64,000 nucleotides of DNA, taken from NCBI RefSeq assembly GCF_000189635.1, contig NW_002476368.1, positions 372,001 to 436,000 on the forward strand, in the 5' to 3' direction. The stretch's first letter is position 1; each line of letters opens with the position of its first letter. A program made the translations under genes and the position numbers. This DNA is from Tetrahymena thermophila SB210. Lineage: Eukaryota > Ciliophora > Oligohymenophorea > Hymenostomatida > Tetrahymenidae. The notes beneath the pieces were generated by a model, which made no database searches, was not told where the DNA came from, and was given only the letters and a program-made list of their open reading frames with translations. Positions 50,164 through 61,588 of the stretch are shown piece after piece.

Positions 50164-52686
50164 ATGTAATTCAAGTTCAGTTTATTTTTGCTACTTCATT
50201 TCTTTGCTAATAGCATTAATGCTCTTAGTAAATGCTTATGTACTGTAGATTCTTCTTCTTTTCCAGGTTCTAATACTACTCCACCTGCATCACTTGTTTT
50301 ATCCTCTGATAGCGAAATTGTTGATAATATAGATGTAGGAAAACTTATTGCTGTAGGCTCTATTCAAGTACTCAAGTAAATTTTCTAAGTTTAAAAGCAT
50401 TCTAATGCTGAACTTGGTAACAATTGTCCTTCTGGATATATTCCTCTTACTAAAGATGATATTACTACCATAATAGGAAGATCTGATGTAAACTCTTTAG
50501 TTGGACCAACATACTTAAATCTTGATTTCACAAAAAACGTTTATTATACTTCTACTAAGGTAAACGCAACAGCAACAAATGGTGGTGATAATCAATCATA
50601 TGAATACTTTACTTTTTCTTTAGATAAAAATAATAACTTTACTATTGATAGATCAAACACATTCTGGGAATCTAAAGTAAGATCTACAATTTGTAAAAGA
50701 AGCTTTTAATCATTTACTGTTTCTCTAAATGGCTATGAAGGTTTCGATTTAGAAAAAGGGAAATCTTACTAAATGCAAATTACTAATAAAAATGTTTAGT
50801 AATATTACATTTATGATAATAGCGGAAATAAATTTACCTCTTAAACTTTCACTTATACTCATAATGGAGATCCTTTATGGGGATGCGCTACACTTAACTT
50901 CAAGCTATAGCTCTTTGGAGGAGTTATAGTTGGTGATTGCCTTGCAATTTGGACTTAAAATTAGATTGCTTTTAACGCTGATTCTAGCAGCTTTAATATG
51001 AATTCTATCAAAACGGCTGTCTTGTAAGGAGTTAAAGCAAATGCAAATACTAAATTCTTTTTCAGTCCTGGCTCATCACCCATAGCTCCAATTATAGGAG
51101 ACTCAAGTTCATTTTATGTCTATTACTCAGTTTAGACTTCAAACTAGCTGATGGTTTAGAAAGTTTCAAGTACAGGTACTCCGATTGGAGCTGCTATTGA
51201 CACTTAATAGGTTGGTTAACCTTTCGATATTGCCTCTACCGGATTTGGTTTTGTAGTAATGGCAGCAGATTCTACTTAAAGAGCTTTCATATAGGCTATA
51301 AACAAAGATGGATCTTAGAGATGGTTAAGAATACTTATTAACAATGGATTGAAACCAAATAACCCAAAAGATTAGATTAAATTTTTCACCAATGAAAAAT
51401 GTGATTTACCATTTGGAATGGATTGCATGTATAACCCTCATAATGGTAGACTTAACTATGCTAGAGGAAAGATTTAAGCAATTTGGGCACATTATAATCA
51501 CTTTGGATTTAAAGATGACGGAAGCAAAGATGATCACACAGCAGATACAATGATCAGCTTAGATGCTGATACAGGCTATAATTAGACTATCTTTTGGAGC
51601 TGGGGAACTTCTCACTCTTTGCATTAAAATTTGCACTATGATGGATAGAATTTATATGTTGCTTCTCTTGGAGATGCTTACCCTATGAATATTAACTTTT
51701 AGGTTTGTAATATAGATACTTATCAATGTAAAAGTAATAGCGCCATAGTTTAAGGAGATATACCTGGTAATGGTGGCGGTTGCGCATCAGGTAGAATTGG
51801 TGGTTTCTTTAGCATGATAGGAAACAGAAATCAAAAGCTATTCATTTATTAGAGAAAGGCAAGCAAGGGAGAACATGACGGAGCTGTCTCAACAAATACA
51901 GTAAATGAACTTGCTGTACTTAAGTTTGATTCCTAGTTGAAATATATTTCAACTACAACTCTTTTGAGTGGTGATGTAGCTTCTAGAGTAAATAGCATAA
52001 AATCAATACCCTATGGTAAAAATATTTTACTTGCTTACACAGTTATTCCTTCTCCTGATGTTCAAAATTTCAACCGCTAATACAGCGATAACAAAGTAGA
52101 CGAAGCTTATATTGCTTTATTAAGTGGAGTTGATGGATCATTTTTAGTAAAACCAACCTAATTATCTACCTTCCAAATAAATTCTAATGATGATTGGAGG
52201 ATACTAGAAAATGGAAGCATCGCTTATACATATATAGACAACAGTAACAATTTAAATATTTACTATACACCTTCACTTACAATTCCTAGTTATCCAAATC
52301 CTATTCTACCATATGATAGCACATATGGATTTGGTAACTTTACAAATATCTAATTGAAAGTCCCTGTAAATAACTATAACAATGTTTGTGTTAAGTAAGG
52401 TGATTCAAATTGGAGTATCGTAGACTATAGCAAAACCATATCAAGCGTAGCAATTGTATCAAGTAGTAATAATCCATCAAATGGTAATAATCCCTAAAAT
52501 GGCAATAATCCCTCAAACGGAAATAATCCCTCAAACGGCAATAATCCCTCAAACGGCAATAATCCCTCAAACGGCAATAATCCATGTGTTCCTGGTAATA
52601 ACTAAACTAATGATTGTATCACTTCATTTAAAAATATCATCAATAACTTGTGTATATTTTTAATAATGACAACATTCCTTTTCTGA
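50164..52686 (+). CDS. array gene F: surface protein paralogue with long stalk (840 aa)
   Basis: Single exon, stop TGA. The signal peptide and N-terminus are almost those of gene B (L-L-L-H-F-F-A-N-S). The stalk combines K-T-I-S-S-V-A-I-V-S-S-S, shared with B, with about six N-N-P-S-N-G hexads (52463-52585), one of them N-N-P-Q-N-G. Distinctive: G-C-A-S-G-R-I adds a cysteine in the glycine loop, P-G-S-S-P-I-A-P, and F-F-S-M-I-G-N. D-H-T-A-D-T-M replaces D-H-T-G-D-T-M, a change shared only with gene I. The tail ends N-N-L-C-I-F-L plus hydrophobic residues. Function unknown. Confidence 0.9.
52463..52585 (+). repeat. 18-bp tandem repeat coding the stalk of gene F
   Basis: About six units of the type aataatccctcaaacggc, in frame with gene F. 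They differ from the gene D units at the third codon positions (ATCCC versus ACCCA), so the two expansions look independent. Confidence 0.85.
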
Positions 52687-53219
52687 TAAAAACTTAATTT
52701 CAGAAATGTTTAATGTTTAAAATTAATTTGCTTTATTTGAAGCAAATACATAATAAATGATATAAAATATATTATTTTGTAAATTTATTTCTCATTTAGT
52801 TTAGCTCTTTATTTTATAAATAATAAAATCTTTTCCATTTTTATTTTATTCAATCTTTATTTTTGTGATTTTATATTTAGTACTTTTCAAAAAAATTGAA
52901 AACTAAACTGATGAATCAAATATTAACAAATAATAAAATTTAATTATAGCAAGATGCCATTCAAAAATTCTGTCGTTTGGAATTCACTTATTATGAAATA
53001 GATTTTTTAATTATTTATTAAAAAATCTGATTTTGATATTTTATAATAGAATTATAATTAATAATTTAATTTATTATAATTTCATAGATAAGTAATTTTT
53101 GTATATCGAAATTTTTAAATTTAGCTAAATTTTACTGTTAAATTTTCTTTAAAAAATTTAATATCCCTTTTTTTATAAAATATATGTATCATTTTGTTAT
53201 ATAGTCTATTTTTGAAAAA
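52687..53219. other. 3' flank of gene F
   Basis: The first roughly 230 bases match the flank of gene B; the rest is AT-rich and unassigned. No gene seen. Confidence 0.4.
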
Positions 53220-54560
53220 AATCTAAATTTTTAAAATTAATTTCAATTAAGAGATAATATAATTTATCTAATTATATTTCTTTGAAGGTTAAAAATTATC
53301 TAGAGATATATATATTAACAAAGTTATTTCAAAATAAATTATTTGATTACACTTGTAAAAAATTTTATTAGCAATTACTTTTAGAATTCTATCGACTTAA
53401 TAACTTAAAGAATAAATTAAGTAAAAAAAATTTTTCTATCAAATATGATAAAAAAATTGAATAATTTATTATTTAAAACAGTTAAATACTATTGATATTT
53501 TCTAAAAGTTTTTAAAAAAAATAAGAATAAGATTTTTCAATAAAATAAAATACTTAAAATATTTTAAAGTTATTGTCGCATAATTTTTATCTTAGCTATT
53601 TGAATTCCATAATAATTTTTAATGAACTTTTTAGTGGTTTAAATTGTGGCAATAAGAGTGATTATAATTTGTGTTTATTTATTTAATTAATTAATTAGAA
53701 GTAAACAAGTTTAAAGAGTATGTTATGAACCTCAATTTTTAGAATTAAATTCAATAGATTGGGATAAAATTTTACTGAATTTTTAGAATCAATCTAATTT
53801 GATAGTATTAATTTAATCAAAAGTAAAAGTAAGATAAGATAGATCATTCATGAAAATTTCAAGTTACATCCTAATAACTAGGTGTAAAGTCAACTGATTG
53901 TAAGAATAAAAACCTCTCTTTCTTTAATAATTTTAAATGCAATTTTTGATATAAAAAAAAATATTTTAAAATGTTTATTATGAGAAATAAATTTTTATTA
54001 ATCTAAATTTTTTAAATACAACATTGATATGAATATCATAAGCTTGAGATTTATTAGTATTCTTATAAATTAAATCATATTAACTATAACTTCTTTTATT
54101 AACAATAAATAAATTGCCATCAATTTGATAAATTAAAGCATACTTTTGAAAAATCCTTGAAATATATATTATATGAAGTTAAGAAAATAAATATTAAAAA
54201 ATCTTTTTTGGGTAAATGTAAACTATAAACTATAATTAAAATAGATTATTATCTAAATTATTATTGTAAATATTCTTATAATTATTTTAGTATTTAATAT
54301 AAGAAACTAATCTAATTTTAATTTTATCTGATATCTAATCTAAAGAATGTTAAAAACCATTTAAAAAATGTTAAATTACTCCAAAAATTAATTTTAGTTT
54401 TTAGTTAATAAATAGATTATTTTAAAATTAAATTTGTCATGTCTCATTTTCTGAATATATTTGTAATCTATCATAAAAGAAATTTAAATATAAATAACTC
54501 AATCTTAATTTCATTATATTCTAATTAAAATGTTTTAAATAAATATTTTATCATATTAAA
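53220..54560 (-). repeat. spacer block beta, copy 2
   Basis: Homologue of 45530-46790. On the minus strand near 53785-53735 it reads F-Y-P-N-L-L-N-L-I-L-K-I-E followed by GTTCAT, with LRR-like spacing; copy 1 has a TGA at the third codon of this stretch. One exon of a decayed LRR gene is possible. Confidence 0.4.
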
Positions 54561-55963
54561 AAAAAAATACATTTAATTTATAACTTGATTGGAATATAAT
54601 ATCTTCCTTTCAAGCATTCATTTAGATTGCTTTCTGACATTAGACGATCGATATTTTAGCTTACAATAAGAAAAATTAATTAATCATTATTACTTTTTAT
54701 GTGATGAATTCTATTTGATTAAAACTATTTACTGTTAATGATTAATATCTTAAATTAAATACTAGAAACATTCCTTAAAGTTAATTAATATTTGATATCA
54801 TGATCTTACAATTAAAACAATAAAATCTAGAGCTTACTATGAATACATATTTATAAATAAAAATACATAGAGATCTTAAATAGAATTAGGTTTATGCAAC
54901 CATAATATTATTTTTATTTGAGTTGTTAATAATATAAAAAATTTTTTTAATTTTTTAATTTTATATTAAATTTTCTTTTGATTTTAGTTGAAAAACTAGC
55001 TTTAAAGTTATTCAAGTGTATAAACAATAATATTTTTTGAATGTAGTAACTATATATCAAGATTTATTCCTTTTTTTATATATATTAATAATTTTTTTCA
55101 TGTAGAAAATATTTTAAAAGTATTTTTTCAAACTACACATTTAACTATCTGTTATAGCAGATAGAAAATTGAATATTTATTATTTTATTTAACTTAACAA
55201 AATTTTTATTGATATTTTTATCATAATTAGAACCAAATCAATGGCTCTTTTTAGTTCTTAATGTTTAAAGTTATTCAATTGTAAAAGATGATAATTAACC
55301 TGAATTCAAAGTTTAAGATAGGGGATTTTTGAAAGTTAATTATAAAAATAGCTGGCTGACTAGCTAGCTAACAATAATATTACAATCTAATCCACTAATT
55401 AATTTACTGAATTTATTTATAAATCAAATAATTAATTTACTTATTTTTGTGTTAATAAAGTAAGCTTTGACCTTCATATTTGGTTCATAAAATATATTGG
55501 GACTGTTTAGATTAGAAATCTTAAGCCATTTTATGTTAGGATTTCAGAAAATTTAAGTTTAACTTTTAATATCGATTTTAAAAGCTAAGTAGTATTTTAT
55601 ACATGAAAATTTACACTTCAATTAATATTTGGATATATTCACTGATTATTTAAAATATTGATTCTCGACTTGAAATTAAATTAAAGTCAAGCTTGAACTC
55701 CATTCTTCTTAACTGATTACATTAATATTAAAAAATTAGATGTGGATATTAATTAAAGATTCTCATTTATAGATGATTTTAATTTTATCTTATTTATACC
55801 AAATTTTTCTAAAATAACTAATTTTTTAATCCATTACAATTCACAAATCAACTTATTAAGAGTAATCATCAAACTTCATCCTTTTAAATTGAAAGTATGT
55901 TTTCCTTTTTATACAAATTATAATCAATAAAAAGAAAAATAATTGAAATAAATAAAAAAACAT
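54561..55963. other. diverged 5' region of gene G
   Basis: Mostly unique. Near 55690-55740 there is a worn counterpart of the alpha segment that ends with the GATAATTCAG element in other copies, so gene G probably once had an alpha block. A palindromic patch TAGCTGGCTGACTAGCTAGCTA is at 55349-55370. No intact gene seen. Confidence 0.35.
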
Positions 55964-58366
55964 ATGTAAGTTAAATTAAGTTTAATTTTAATTCTTCTTC
56001 TATTTACTAATAGCACTTATGCTCTTAGTAAATGCTAATGCACTGTAGATTCTTCTTCTTTTCCAGGTTCTAGTGCTATTACACCCACATCACTCACTTT
56101 ATCGACAGATAACGAAATTGTTGGAAATACAGATGTAGGAAAACTTATTGCTGTAGGCTCTATTCAAGTACTTCAATAAATTTTCTAAGTTTAAAAGTAA
56201 TCTAGTGGAGGACTTAATCACAATTGCCCTTCTGGATATCTCCCTCTTACTAAAGATGATATCACTGCTATAATTGGAAGATCTGATGTAAGCTCTTTAG
56301 TTGGATCAACATACTTAAATCTTGATTTCACAAAAAATACCTACTATACTTCTACTAAGGTTAATGCCACAGCTACAAATGGTAGTGATAACAACTCATA
56401 CGTCTACTTTACTGTATCTATAGATAAAAATAATAAATTTATTATTGGTAATTAAAGCACATACTGGGACTCCAAAGTAAAATCTACTATTTGCAAAAGA
56501 AACTTGTAGTCGTTTTCTGTTTCTCTAAATGGATATGAAGGTTTCGATTTAGAAAAAGGAAGATCCTACTAAATGCAAATTACTAATAAAAATGTTTAGC
56601 AATATTACATTTATGATAATAATGGAAACAAATTTACCTCATAAACCTTCACTTATACTCATAATGGAGATTCTTAATGGGGATGCGCTACACTAAACTT
56701 CAAACTCTAACTTTTTGGAGGAGTTATAGTTGGTGATTGTCTTGCAATTTGGACTTAAAATTAGATTGCTTTTAATGCTGATTCTAGTAACTTCAATATG
56801 AATTCTATCAAAACTACTGCCTTGTCAGGGTTCAAAGCAAATGTAAACAATGGATTCTTTTTTAGTCCTGGTTCAGCACCTATAGCTCCAATTATTGGTG
56901 ATTCGAGTTCGTTTTATGTATATTACTCAGTATAGACATCAAACTAATTGATGGTTTAGAAAGTTTCAAGCACAGGTACTCCGATTGGAGCTGCTATCGA
57001 TACTAAATAAGTTGGTAAACCTTTCGATATAGTCTCTACCGGATTTGGTTTTGTAGTAATGGCTGCAGATTCAACTTAAAGAGCTTTCATATAAGCCATA
57101 AATAAAGATGGAACTCAAAGATGGTTCAGAATACTAATTAACAATGGTGATAAACCAGACAGCCCAAAAGATTAGATTGAATTTTTCTCAAGTGATAAAT
57201 GTGAATTACCTTTTGGAATGACATGCATGTATAATCCTCATAATGGTAGACTTAACTATGCAAGAGGAAAAATTTAAGCAATTTGGGCACATTATAATCA
57301 CTTTGGATTTAAAGATGATGGTAGCAGAAACGATCACACTGGAGATACAATGATCAGCTTAGATGCCGATACAGGATATAATTAGAATATCTTTTGGAGC
57401 TGGGGAACTTCTCACTCTTTATATTAAAATTTACACTATGATGGAAAAAATCTTTATATAGCTTCACTTGGTGATGCTTATCCTATGAATATTAACTTTA
57501 AAGTTTGTAATATTGATACTTTTACATGTAAGGGAAGCAGTACTATAGTATAAGGAGATATCCCTGGTAACGGTGGCGGCTCCTCATCAGGAAGAATTGG
57601 TGGTTTCTTTAGTATCGTAGGAAATAGGAATCAAAAACTATTTATCTATTAGAGAAAGGCAAGCAATGGAGGGTATAGCGGATCTGTCTCTACAAATACA
57701 GTAAATGAACTAGCTGTACTTAAATTTGATTCCTAATTGAACTATATTTCAACTACAACTCTTTTGAGTGGTGATGCAGCTTCTAGAGTGAACAGTATAA
57801 AATCTGTAGCGTATGGTAAAAATATTTTACTTGCATACACAGTTATTCCTGCTTCTGAAATTTCAAATTTTAATCGTTAAAGCAGCAATTACAAAGTAGA
57901 TTAAGCTTTTGTTGCATTATTAAGTGGTGTTGATGGTTCATTTTTAGCATAGCCAACATAACTGTCTTCCTTCCAAATAAATTCTTCAGATGACTGGAGG
58001 ATACTTGAAAATGGAACCATCGTCTATACATATATAGACAATAGTAACTCTCTTAATATTTACTACACTTCTCCATTAACAACACCTAGTTATCCAAGTC
58101 CTATCTTACCAGCTGATAGTATTTATGGGTATGGTAGTTTTACAAATTCTTAACCAAAAGCTTCATTAAATAACTACAATAAAGTTTGTGTTAAGTAAGG
58201 TGATTCAAACTGGAGTATTGTAGACTATTAGGACTCGTCAAGCAGTAACGGAAATACTCCATGCAGTACTGCTAGTGGCTAAAACAATGAATGTAATAAA
58301 ATCACATATGATAATATTATTCACAGCATGATATTGTCTATAATTATATTGACATTGTTTTTATGA
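55964..58366 (+). CDS. array gene G: divergent surface protein paralogue (800 aa)
   Basis: Single exon, stop TGA. Start ATG TAA GTT in an A-rich leader that lacks the standard promoter block. K-C-Q-C-T start and a propeller-like body as in C, but the 3' part is the most diverged of the complete genes: A-S-E-I-S-N-F-N-R, S-P-L-T-T-P-S-Y-P-S-P, and a stalk without hexads (Q-D-S-S-S-S-N-G-N-T-P-C-S-T-A-S-G). The tail is H-S-M-I-L-S plus Ile/Leu/Phe residues, replacing the N-L-C-I-F-L motif, so the tail cysteine is lost while hydrophobicity is kept. That pattern fits selection for a membrane or GPI signal and not for a sequence motif. Confidence 0.9.
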
Positions 58367-58595
58367 GAAATTAAAAAAGAATATGTCTTTTTCAAAAATT
58401 AAAAACTGTTTAAATAGTATATTACTTTGAAATAATTAAATAGTCTAATTATAATATAAAAATTGATAAATTAAATTTGTATGTTTTTACATTTATCTAG
58501 TTTTTTTCGTAAATATATAAATTGTTGTATAAAATACTCAAATTAATACTTGATTTTTCTTAATTTTTTTAATAATTTGTATATTATTTATTAAA
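58367..58595. other. short spacer between G and the pseudogene
   Basis: AT-rich, no gene; the pseudogene homology begins abruptly at about 58596. Confidence 0.4.
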
Positions 58596-59736
58596 ACCAC
58601 AAATTAGTTGATGGTTTAAAAGGTTTCTGGTACATGAATACTGATTGGATCTACAAACGATGCTAAATAGGTAGAAAATCCTTTGATATTATTTCAATAG
58701 GTTTTGATATGTAGTGGTGGCAGCAGACTCTACTTAGAGAGCTTTTATTTAAACAATTTACAAGATGGATCTTAAAAGTGGCTTAGAATTTTAATAAACA
58801 ATTATAAGCCAAATAGTTCTAAAGATCAAATAAAAATCTTTTCAGTTAATAAGTGTAACCTTTTGGAATGGTCTCTATGTATAAACTTCATTATGATAGA
58901 ATTAACTATGCCGAGGAAAAATCTAGACTATATGGGTTCATTAAAGTGGTTTCAGATTTAATATAATTAATTCTAAAAATGGGCACACTGCTTATACTAT
59001 GATCAGTTTGGATGCAGACATAGATATAGCTATAATATAATTTGGGTTTTGTATATTAAATAAAGCTAAGCAATAGAAGACAAGCAGATACTACCTAAAC
59101 TAACTCAGTCAACGAGCTTACTTTTATTAAGTTTGATTCTTAGGTAAAATACATTTCCTATACAGCTCATCTAAGTAGTGAAAAAACTTCTAGAGTAAAT
59201 AGAATAAATCAGTAATTAAATGTAAAATATTAAACTTGCTTACACAGTAATTCCTTCTTTTTAATTAACAAGTTCCAATAAAATCCAATCGCTAAAAAAG
59301 TATAGATAAAGAAAATTTATCTTTTATTGGGTTTTATGGGTCAATCTTAGCATAAATGGCGTGGTTATATATCTATATAGATTCTTTATGATTAGAGGGA
59401 GAATACTGGAAAACAGAAGTGTTGCTTATACATATATTGACAGCAATAAAAATTTAAATATATACTATACTCCATCTTTTTTAATAATACCCAATTATCC
59501 AAATCCAAAATTGACAACATATATTGGGTTTTGTAGTTTTGTTAACTTGAAAGTCAGTATTCAAATTAACAACTATAATAATTTTTGCTCAAACTTGTTG
59601 ATTCTAATTGGAGTATTTAGACTTTTGAAGAAATTCATCTAATAATGGAAACATTGGTAATAATGTTCAAAAAATTTATAGATAATATTTCAAATTATAA
59701 AACAAATATACATGAAAATAATAATAATGATAGACA
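58596..59736 (+). pseudogene. truncated, frameshifted surface-protein pseudogene
   Basis: Homology starts in the middle of the gene (counterpart of N-Q-L-M-V-Q-K-V-S) and runs to the stalk. The first half of the gene is missing, several single-base losses shift the frame, and a block equivalent to about 63020-63290 of gene I is deleted near 59040 (from the F-W-A-W segment to R-K-A). The right end keeps the gene I-type stalk (S-S-N-N and a K-T-N-like segment), and the L-I-I-P-N-Y-P-N segment with the following T-T motif also matches gene I, so it derives from the I lineage. A 93-codon open stretch at 59361-59642 is a chance remainder. Confidence 0.85.
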
Positions 59737-61588
59737 GATCTGAGAGATAGATGTCTAAAAATTAAAATATGACCAAATAAGTATTTTTAAGAAACAGTTT
59801 TATTTTATTAATTAAACTACATTTTTTAGAAAATAATGATTTCTAAAGAGTAAAACCAGCTTGATATCAAATGTTAAATTTAGCTTTTAAAAACGAAGGA
59901 TATTTTAAAAATAGAAATTTGTTTTTGCTTTTAAGTATTACATTTAATTAAAGTATTAGTAAATCATTTATAGACCCTAATCCTATTTAATTATTTAAAT
60001 AGATACTATTTTTAGTGTAAATCCTCATAAACTAGTACCGAATTTAATTATAACCCAATTCAAAACAATATTTTTTTTAACCAAGTATTAAATCAAGGAA
60101 AAAAAGAGTTTTTCAAAAACCTTAATTAATTAGAATATGTGGTGTTTAAAGGATTCTTATTTTATTTTTGAGATTTGAAGTATTTAAAAAATTAAAAAAT
60201 TTCAATTTATTTTTGGAAAGTGGTTTTAAATTAAAATTCTATTTATTCTTAAAAATAATTAATCTAATTTTATTTTTTAAGTAGATTTTATGAGTCAGAT
60301 AATTTTAGTATAATCTATCTCATTTACAATCTTTAAATGAGTTCTATTAAAGAAGTGATATTAAAAAAATTAAAATTGTTTACATATTTTAATAGTACAT
60401 TCAATTTAATAATTTTCAAAACTCTACCACTTACAGCTAAAAATCTCATCTATATATCTATCTATTTATCAAAATAAATGATACTATTCATGTACCAAAT
60501 TATTTACTAATCAATTTTTTTTTACTAATTATTTTGAAGTTGTAAATAAATTAGAAAAGTAATGATAAGATTTAATAAAGCAACCTTTAATAAATTAAAT
60601 TAGATTTTTGAAATATTAATAAACTATTTTTCAAATAATGAAAATAGTAAAAAATCCTATAAATAATTAATTATAAAAGGCTATGGCTATTAGTAGATAC
60701 AACTGAAAAGTGTTAATTACTATGAGACTAAATAAACAGCATTTTAATTTATGATTATTGTATCAGTTTTTTATGAAATAATAGTAAATTTTAAATTTTA
60801 AAACCAAGAACTATATTTAAAATAAAATGATCTATTTAGCTAATATCTAGAAAAATCAGTGTGTAATTAGGCTGGATATTTTAGTTATTTTTGGAAATTT
60901 TTTGTAGAAAGTTTTATATTTGGTTTAAAATTAATTGTCTAAGAGATAATTATGCTGGCTTAAGGGAACCCTCCCACCTCAAAATTTTGAGCACTGATTG
61001 AATATTATTTAATAAATATTATCAGAAGATCAGCTATCAAAGTAATCTTCATTCTAGTTAGGTTTAAGTGAAAAAAATTAGTTATATTAATTTACTGAAT
61101 TATTTATTTTTCATGATTTTTTTTATCTGTAAGAAAGAAAAACAACTTTTTTATCTGAAATTTAGAAACTAGATCAAATTTATTGATAAAAAAGATATTT
61201 TATTTTAAATTTACCACTATCTTTTAGCCATTAACAGTAAAAATAGAACATTCATTATATAAACCTAACTAATAATAGTAATAATTAACTTTAATTAATT
61301 TTTTGATTAAAGTTTGAATTTTATTTTTTGTTTAAAAATAGAACATAATGTAAACTCATTATTTTTTTAATTAAATATTATATTTTAATTAACTTCAGTA
61401 AAATTTTATGGTAATGCTTTTGTTTTAAAAATAATACTACAAAATTAAAATCATGAGTGGTAAATGTAAAGATGTAATAAATTTTTGCGTTCATCTCTTT
61501 TAAATTATCAATTATCTTTTAACTTAATTAAAAAGAAGCTTTTGTTTTATGTATAAATTATTAATATTTAAAAAATATTAATCTTAAA
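59737..61588. other. spacer upstream of gene I
   Basis: AT-rich with no alpha or gamma homology recognised and no gene on either strand. A G+C-richer patch AAGGGAACCCTCCCACC lies at about 60963-60979. The last 90 bases lack the standard promoter block of genes A-F. Confidence 0.4.

Noticed and set aside
52391-52663. Repetitive R-D-Y-C-R-L frame (minus strand) and an overlapping plus-strand frame
   Set aside because: Shadows of the gene F stalk repeat.
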